Source: Labrenzia sp. VG12
GTDB taxonomy: Bacteria > Pseudomonadota > Alphaproteobacteria > Rhizobiales > Stappiaceae
Direction of reading: 5' to 3'
DNA: 64,000 nt
NCBI RefSeq assembly: GCF_002237595.1
Contig: NZ_CP022529.1
Span: 1,984,001 to 2,048,000, forward strand
The notes beneath the pieces were generated by a model. The model ran no database searches. It was not told the DNA's origin and worked only from the letters and a program-made list of their open reading frames with translations. Made by a program: the position numbers and the translations under genes. Shown piece by piece: positions 59,569 to 64,000 of this stretch (position 1 is its first letter; every line of letters starts with the position of its first letter).

Positions 59569-59886
59569 TCATCCGTCAGGGCTGCTGTGTCGATAGCGCC
59601 CGACAAGTTCAAAGAACCTGTCAAAGGCTGCATCCCTGCCCTCTGTGTGCTGCTCGATCGCCCAGGCAAAGCCAAGACTGCCCGACCAACCCAACTCCTC
59701 GTAGAGCCAGATTGAAAACGCGGAAGGTTCGAATGGGCGCCCGTCGTACTCTTCCCGCAAACCATTCGCCTTGAGACAGGCGACATAGCCATGAAGCATG
59801 ACCTCCAGAGTGTCCAGCGCCTTGTCCTTTGTGAACATGCCCGGCCTGGCCTTCATTTGAGCGATGTACTCGTAAATATTGCTCAT
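59569..59886 (-). CDS. Small protein resembling polymorphic-toxin immunity proteins
   Basis: A 105-residue protein. The start MSNIYEYIAQMKARPGMFTK resembles a set of small bacterial proteins that begin with 'KxRPGMY' and are found beside toxins. The next blocks are LEVMLHGYVACLKANGLREE and a C-terminal RDAAFDRFFELVGRYR. No toxin gene is adjacent, so it would be an orphan, like the SMI1/KNR4 protein at 35673. The gene is less GC-rich than its neighbours. Family link is by pattern only. Confidence 0.6.
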   Translation of the reverse strand: MSNIYEYIAQMKARPGMFTKDKALDTLEVMLHGYVACLKANGLREEYDGRPFEPSAFSIWLYEELGWSGSLGFAWAIEQHTEGRDAAFDRFFELVGRYRHSSPDG

Positions 59887-60129
59887 CAATGCCAGATTCC
59901 TGGATGCAGAAAATCGAATTATCTCAAAAATACAATGACATAAGCCCAGGTTAATGGGAACGGAAAATCAGTCGCCCGGATAAAGGAAGCCGAGGACCTC
60001 TACCTCGCGATCTTGACTAATGCATCAGGCAATGCCTGCTGGATTTTCCCTGCAGAAATCCCTAACGTTTCAGTCTTTGAAGCGACAAGGCTTTTCATCC
60101 ACCCGTTTTCAGAAAAGGCTGTTCTGAAC

Positions 60130-60543
60130 ATGATCCGGTTTCTGCTTCTGTGTTTCCTGTTCATATCGTTCTCTGGAACGTCTTCAAGCGCCAAAAACTG
60201 GATTGAAACGGATCTGCCGGCCTATGCCACTGACACGGAATTTGTCGCGATCGGCACTGACGGTCTTTTATATTCGGTTAGCGCCAATCCCAACGGCTAT
60301 GTGTTCACGTCCCTGCAGGACATCTATCGCTTCGAACCGTCCGGCGATGGCTTCACCGGGCGCATCCTGTCGGCAAGGAAGGTCTACTATCTCGGCGCCA
60401 GTTGCGATGCCGCCGGCGAAGGACTGACCGGCTCCTGGACGGTGAACGGCACCGGCCTCGCCTTTGCCATTTCAGGTCCGGCCGGTGTGCTGCAATCCTT
60501 CCACTTGTTGTCGACCGGCCTCACCCCAAACCACAGCTGCTGA
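60130..60543 (+). CDS. Secreted protein of unknown function
   Basis: A 137-residue exported protein. ATG 60130 gives a signal peptide (MIRFLLLCFLFISFSGTSSS), then a beta-rich mature chain (TEFVAIGTDGLLYSVSANPN, GLAFAISGPAGVLQSFHLL). Two cysteines (GASCDAAGE and the terminal NHSC) may form a disulfide. Upstream in-frame start at 60013 would bury the signal. No family recognised. It may pair with the secreted gene 39 bp downstream. Confidence 0.62.
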   Translation: MIRFLLLCFLFISFSGTSSSAKNWIETDLPAYATDTEFVAIGTDGLLYSVSANPNGYVFTSLQDIYRFEPSGDGFTGRILSARKVYYLGASCDAAGEGLTGSWTVNGTGLAFAISGPAGVLQSFHLLSTGLTPNHSC

Positions 60544-60582
60544 TCGCCGTCAGCCGGCGCTCTCCACGGCACCTCGGAGGAC

Positions 60583-61209
60583 ATGATGTTCAGACGGATT
60601 ACAGCCCCCCTCGTCCTGGGACTGGTCATGACAGGCAGCGCTGCGGGCGCGCCCCTGGAAGCCTATTTTGCCAGCACCGACAGCTGCTACGGCCGCAGTT
60701 ATTCCACCGAACATCTTGAACGGCATCGCGGGCAGCAGGTGATCGACTTTGCCATCAGCCATTTTCCGAACCGGCAGGAACTCCTGGGCATGGACAGTCC
60801 CTTCCAGCCCTATCCGGACACGCCAAAGCTGGTTCTCAGGCTCGATGTCTGGTTGCGCGGCCAGGACCGGTCCTGGCAGGATCACGCCATTTGCGAGGCT
60901 TCGGGCGAAGCCCTGACATGTGCCATCGAGTGTGACGGCGGGTCGTTCCAGATCCATGAAAGGTCAGACGACCGGCTGCTGGTGAAACCGGACAAGGATC
61001 TCTTCTTCGCCCAATGTGATGCCGGCGATGCGGTGATCCGCAAGACCCCAGAGGATTCTTCCTATCTGCTGTCCCCTTGCCACGGTCGCATTGCAAGGCG
61101 GAGTGAGGTTTTAATCCGGCTGGCTCGACAGAGGTTTTCCGGCAATCGATTGAAAGACCAATACGCCCTTGCCTCTCACCGGCTGATTGTATACAAGCGC
61201 ACACAATAG
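60583..61209 (+). CDS. Secreted protein of unknown function
   Basis: A 208-residue exported protein with a signal peptide (MMFRRITAPLVLGLVMTGSA, cleavage near AAGAP). The mature part has six cysteines (STDSCYGRSY, AICEASGEALTCAIECDGG, FAQCDAGDA, LSPCHGR), consistent with disulfide bonds in the periplasm. CGGAGG precedes ATG 60583. Family not recognised. It is in the same orientation as the secreted gene upstream, and icd follows. Confidence 0.65.
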   Translation: MMFRRITAPLVLGLVMTGSAAGAPLEAYFASTDSCYGRSYSTEHLERHRGQQVIDFAISHFPNRQELLGMDSPFQPYPDTPKLVLRLDVWLRGQDRSWQDHAICEASGEALTCAIECDGGSFQIHERSDDRLLVKPDKDLFFAQCDAGDAVIRKTPEDSSYLLSPCHGRIARRSEVLIRLARQRFSGNRLKDQYALASHRLIVYKRTQ

Positions 61210-61283
61210 AAATCCGGTACAAGTCTGTACCGTGCGTTTCCCGATTGCCCGATCCCTTTTAAAGACCGCGAGGCCACCCTTCC

Positions 61284-62501
61284 ATGGCAAAGATCAAAGT
61301 CGACAATCCCGTTGTTGAACTCGACGGCGACGAGATGACCCGCATCATGTGGGCCTTCATCAAGGACAAGCTGATCCATCCCTATCTCGACATCGACCTG
61401 CTCTATTATGACCTGTCGATCGAAAAGCGCGACGAGACCGATGACCAGATCACGGTCGACGCCGCCAACGCGATCAAGGAACACGGTGTCGGCATCAAAT
61501 GCGCCACGATCACGCCGGACGAGGCGCGGGTCGAGGAGTTTGGCCTGAAGCGCATGTACCGCTCGCCCAACGGCACCATCCGCAACATTCTGGGCGGCGT
61601 GATCTTCCGCGAACCGATCATCATGCAGAACGTACCGCGCCTGGTACCGGGCTGGACCCAGCCGATCATCGTCGGCCGCCACGCCTTCGGCGACCAGTAC
61701 CGCGCCACCGATTTCACCTTTCCGGGCAAAGGCAAGCTGACCCTGAAATTTGTCGGCGAGGACGGCACCGAGATCGAACGCGACGTCTTTGACGCGCCCT
61801 CATCCGGTGTCGCCATGGCGATGTACAATCTCGACGACTCCATCCGCGATTTCGCGCGCGCCTCGCTGAACTACGCCCTGCAGCGCAAGGTGCCCTGCTA
61901 CCTCTCCACCAAGAACACGATCCTGAAAGCCTATGACGGCCGCTTCAAGGACCTGTTCCAGGAGATCTACGAGGCCGAGTTCAAGGACGAATATGCCGAG
62001 GCCGGCATCTGGTACGAGCACCGGCTGATCGACGACATGGTGGCCAGCGCGCTGAAATGGTCCGGTGGCTATGTCTGGGCCTGCAAGAACTATGACGGCG
62101 ATGTGCAGTCCGACACGGTCGCGCAAGGGTTCGGCTCACTCGGCCTGATGACATCGGTCCTGATGACCCCCGACGGCAAGACGGTGGAAGCGGAAGCGGC
62201 GCATGGCACGGTCACGCGTCATTTCCGTCAGCACCAGGCCGGTGAAAGCACCTCGACCAACTCCATTGCCTCGATCTTCGCCTGGACCCGGGGCCTCGCC
62301 CACAGGGCCAAGCTGGACGGCAACGACAAGCTTGCCCGCTTCGCCAAGACGCTGGAAACCGTCTGCATCAAGACCGTGGAGTCGGGTTACATGACCAAGG
62401 ATCTGGCGCTGCTGGTCGGCCCGGACCAGGGCTGGCTGACCACCACCGGCTTCCTCGACAAGATCGACGAGAACCTGAAAAAGGCGATGGCGGAGCTCTG
62501 A
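61284..62501 (+). CDS. icd: Dimeric NADP-dependent isocitrate dehydrogenase
   Basis: A 405-residue enzyme of the eukaryote-like dimeric NADP-IDH type. It has VELDGDEMTRIMWAFIKDKL at the N-terminus, MYRSPNGTIRNILGGVIFRE (substrate phosphorylation-loop region), GRHAFGDQYRATDFTFPGKG and VEAEAAHGTVTRHFRQHQAG near the C-terminus. It catalyses the same reaction as the unrelated monomeric enzyme at 51971. A terminator with 10-bp arms follows at 62528. The DNA is strongly GC-rich and codon use is typical of highly expressed genes. Confidence 0.97.
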   Translation: MAKIKVDNPVVELDGDEMTRIMWAFIKDKLIHPYLDIDLLYYDLSIEKRDETDDQITVDAANAIKEHGVGIKCATITPDEARVEEFGLKRMYRSPNGTIRNILGGVIFREPIIMQNVPRLVPGWTQPIIVGRHAFGDQYRATDFTFPGKGKLTLKFVGEDGTEIERDVFDAPSSGVAMAMYNLDDSIRDFARASLNYALQRKVPCYLSTKNTILKAYDGRFKDLFQEIYEAEFKDEYAEAGIWYEHRLIDDMVASALKWSGGYVWACKNYDGDVQSDTVAQGFGSLGLMTSVLMTPDGKTVEAEAAHGTVTRHFRQHQAGESTSTNSIASIFAWTRGLAHRAKLDGNDKLARFAKTLETVCIKTVESGYMTKDLALLVGPDQGWLTTTGFLDKIDENLKKAMAEL

Positions 62502-62527
62502 GCTCAAGGCTCATCGGGAATATCTGG

Positions 62528-62555
62528 CGCCCCGGAGGACACTCCGGGGCGTTTT
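62528..62555 (+). terminator. Intrinsic terminator of dimeric icd
   Basis: Perfect arms 'cgccccggag' (62528-62537) and 'ctccggggcg' (62542-62551) with loop 'gaca', followed by TTTT. It lies 27 bases past the icd stop. Confidence 0.85.
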
Positions 62556-62606
62556 GGCATCTGGGGCTGGCCTGGGTCAGGCCATGTTGACTGCTTGAAA
62601 AGCGCT

Positions 62607-63455
62607 TTAACGCCGCATCAGGACGAACATGATCACCAGAAAGGAAACGCCCGCTGCCCCTCCGGCCAGTAGCTGCCAGATGCTGTCCTTTTCCAGAAAC
62701 TGGGCAGCAACACCGAGCGGGATGCCAACAAAAATGGCAATGCCCATGATCCAGTCCCAAAGCGCCATGGCTTCACGTTGATGCTGCTGCCGGGTTTGCT
62801 CGGCGCCGATCAGGAACGAAATCGCCATGCTGACCAATTCAGGACGCCCGGCGTTCTTCTCGATGCCCCGGTAATCCGTCAGCCAGTCGAACCGGGCCGC
62901 CATTGCTTTCATCAGTCCCGGCGTGATGTCGCTTGTAAAGGACGGTATGCCGCCCTTCTTCATGACCAGGCGGCGATCCAGGAACAGAACAAGTTCTCGT
63001 TCAAGCTGCTTGTTCATCTCCAGGTCATCGAACGCTGTGTCGTTCAGGAGCCGCGTAATCGTCGATACGGTATTATCGCCGAGCCGCAGGCATTGCAGTT
63101 CGGCAAGACCGAGCTCTGCTGCCGAAATGATCGGTTCTGCGGGTGTGGTCGCGGCCTGCCGGTCTGTCTCCTTACCGGGCTTATTTCCGTCAGCCGGGTC
63201 GGCCAAGGGAGACGGAACGTCGTCAAGTTTCGCCGGACCAGTGCCCTCACCGTCGACAAACGCCAGCGCGGTTTCCAGCGCATTGCGCAGCGCCTGGAAA
63301 CCTTGCGGGTCTTCGGCTGGGTCGATCTGCTTGAGCCGCTTTGCATAGGCGGATCTGATCTGCTTGCGGCTGACCTGCTCCGGATGGGCGATGCCCAGGA
63401 GTTCAAAGGCCTCCATGGTGAAAGCGTCGTGCAATTTCCCGTCCCCGAACGTCAC
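62607..63455 (-). CDS. J-like-domain membrane protein (tandem copy 2)
   Basis: A 282-residue protein. Residues about 14-65 are a J-like domain without the HPD motif: FELLGIAHPEQVSRKQIRSA, AYAKRLKQIDPAEDPQGFQA then LRNALETAL. A charged linker follows, a helical middle region (LNDTAFDDLEMNKQLERELV), FDWLTDYRGIEKNAGRPELV, and two C-terminal membrane spans (LWDWIMGIAIFVGIPLGVAA, LAGGAAGVSFLVIMFVLM). GTG 63455 lies two bases after the stop of the gene upstream. The loss of HPD suggests no DnaK stimulation. Function unknown. Confidence 0.72.
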   Translation of the reverse strand: MTFGDGKLHDAFTMEAFELLGIAHPEQVSRKQIRSAYAKRLKQIDPAEDPQGFQALRNALETALAFVDGEGTGPAKLDDVPSPLADPADGNKPGKETDRQAATTPAEPIISAAELGLAELQCLRLGDNTVSTITRLLNDTAFDDLEMNKQLERELVLFLDRRLVMKKGGIPSFTSDITPGLMKAMAARFDWLTDYRGIEKNAGRPELVSMAISFLIGAEQTRQQHQREAMALWDWIMGIAIFVGIPLGVAAQFLEKDSIWQLLAGGAAGVSFLVIMFVLMRR

Positions 63456-63457
63456 TC

Positions 63458-64000
63458 TCAGGACCGGAAATCGTCACGCCGGAACAGCGAACCGAGAAGC
63501 TTGCCAACAATCTTGAAGGCAAGGATCGCGAAGACAATCACCACGGCAACCGTCACGATCCAGCCGACCACAACACTTGCCATGGTTCCAGGGTCCAGCG
63601 CGCGCGCCAGGATGCCGCCGAAAAACGATATCAGCACAGCAATCCCGAGCGTGCCGTCGATCGGTGCCATCTTGTCGATCCCGACCTCCTGTCCGACAGC
63701 GGGATAGCCGTTGACCGTCAGGAAGATGGCCGCATGCAGAATCTCCGGCTGGTAGGTGAAATCTTCCAGCGCACGATAATCGGCAAGCCAGTGATAGCGT
63801 TCGTCAAGCTTCTGCAGAAACGCCTTGGTCACGTCGGGGGCAAAGCGGGGCGTATCGTCGTCGCGCCATTCAATGGCCCGTTCCAGGAAGTTCGCGACGA
63901 CCAGCCCCAGAAGCCTGTTGGCTTCAAATTCGGCGAAGTCCGGATCATCCAGCATTTCGGAGATCTTGCGGATCGCCGTGTGGCCCGGGCCAAGCGTTTC
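63458..64000 (-). CDS. J-like-domain membrane protein paralog (tandem copy 1, cut by window edge)
   Basis: The reverse frame is open to the window edge and lacks its N-terminus. The visible part (180 codons) has the same layout as copy 2: a helical region (FAEFEANRLLGLVVANFLER), YHWLADYRALEDFTYQPEIL, which parallels FDWLTDYRGIEKNAGRPELV of copy 2, and two membrane spans (IAVLISFFGGILARALD, VVVGWIVTVAVVIVFAILAF). The C-terminus is basic. A J-like domain is expected outside the window. It is 2 bp from copy 2, so co-translated. Confidence 0.72.
   Translation of the reverse strand, partial: ETLGPGHTAIRKISEMLDDPDFAEFEANRLLGLVVANFLERAIEWRDDDTPRFAPDVTKAFLQKLDERYHWLADYRALEDFTYQPEILHAAIFLTVNGYPAVGQEVGIDKMAPIDGTLGIAVLISFFGGILARALDPGTMASVVVGWIVTVAVVIVFAILAFKIVGKLLGSLFRRDDFRS

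Noticed and set aside
1..64000. tRNA, rRNA, phage or transposase genes
   Set aside because: I looked for them and saw none; short structured RNAs could still be missed without a search tool.

Overview
The window is a 64 kb, GC-rich chromosomal segment of an alphaproteobacterium. The gene content points to the Hyphomicrobiales (Rhizobiales), possibly a marine Stappiaceae-type organism such as Roseibium/Labrenzia; the genus is an inference. Supporting markers are purC and purS-purQ arranged with a tiny membrane-protein gene between purS and purQ, a DUF1476 gene (ATP-synthase zeta inhibitor family), BA14K and DUF1127 proteins, a MocR-type regulator, BolA/Grx4 genes, and dispersed palindromes with 'cctcaggatgag' ends. 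No rRNA, tRNA, CRISPR array, phage or complete insertion sequence was seen.

Layout. 1-12.9 kb: the edge of a membrane-linked regulator gene, a PepSY protein, an FAD amine/amino-acid oxidase, a BASS-type transporter, rpe, a GIY-YIG gene bracketed by palindromic repeats, an APC permease, a Nudix hydrolase, purB, a phosphoesterase, a BA14K protein, an RBBP9-like hydrolase and an HpcH/HpaI aldolase. 13-25 kb: the purine block (purC, purS, small membrane protein, purQ, DUF2164, later purL), interrupted by an AraC regulator/peroxiredoxin pair, DUF1127, a MocR regulator and a Ca2+/Na+ exchanger, and followed by bolA and grxD. 25-31.5 kb: NADAR, a DUF427-adenylate cyclase fusion, a GDSL hydrolase, MazG-like, and a five-gene block with DUF411, an L,D-transpeptidase and a cytochrome c that looks linked to copper handling. 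31.5-44.2 kb: ALDH plus a 3-hydroxyisobutyrate dehydrogenase-like gene opposite a LysR gene, ttcA, a LysM protein, rpsD, an EAL-CBS-GGDEF protein, murI and trmJ. 44.5-48.2 kb: a periplasmic binding protein, a PAS histidine kinase and a REC-HD-GYP regulator. 49.2-51.8 kb: four tandem paralogous membrane proteins, the last frameshifted in a C6 tract. 52-56.4 kb: monomeric isocitrate dehydrogenase, then an RtcB2-PrfH RNA/ribosome repair operon preceded by a structured leader that contains a 15-codon open frame. 56.7-64 kb: a GGDEF-EAL protein, an orphan immunity-like protein, secreted proteins, a second and unrelated isocitrate dehydrogenase, and two tandem J-like-domain membrane proteins.

How genes work together: purB, purC, purS, purQ and purL cover several steps of IMP/AMP synthesis. 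grxD and bolA form the usual Fe-S pair. Three separate c-di-GMP proteins (EAL-CBS-GGDEF, REC-HD-GYP, GGDEF-EAL) plus an adenylate cyclase make the window rich in second-messenger enzymes. The most interesting unit is rtcB2-prfH with its leader (54367-56435). RtcB2/PrfH pairs are known for repair and rescue of damaged ribosomes, but the leader with a closing 13-bp stem and internal short peptide is not something I recognise as described.
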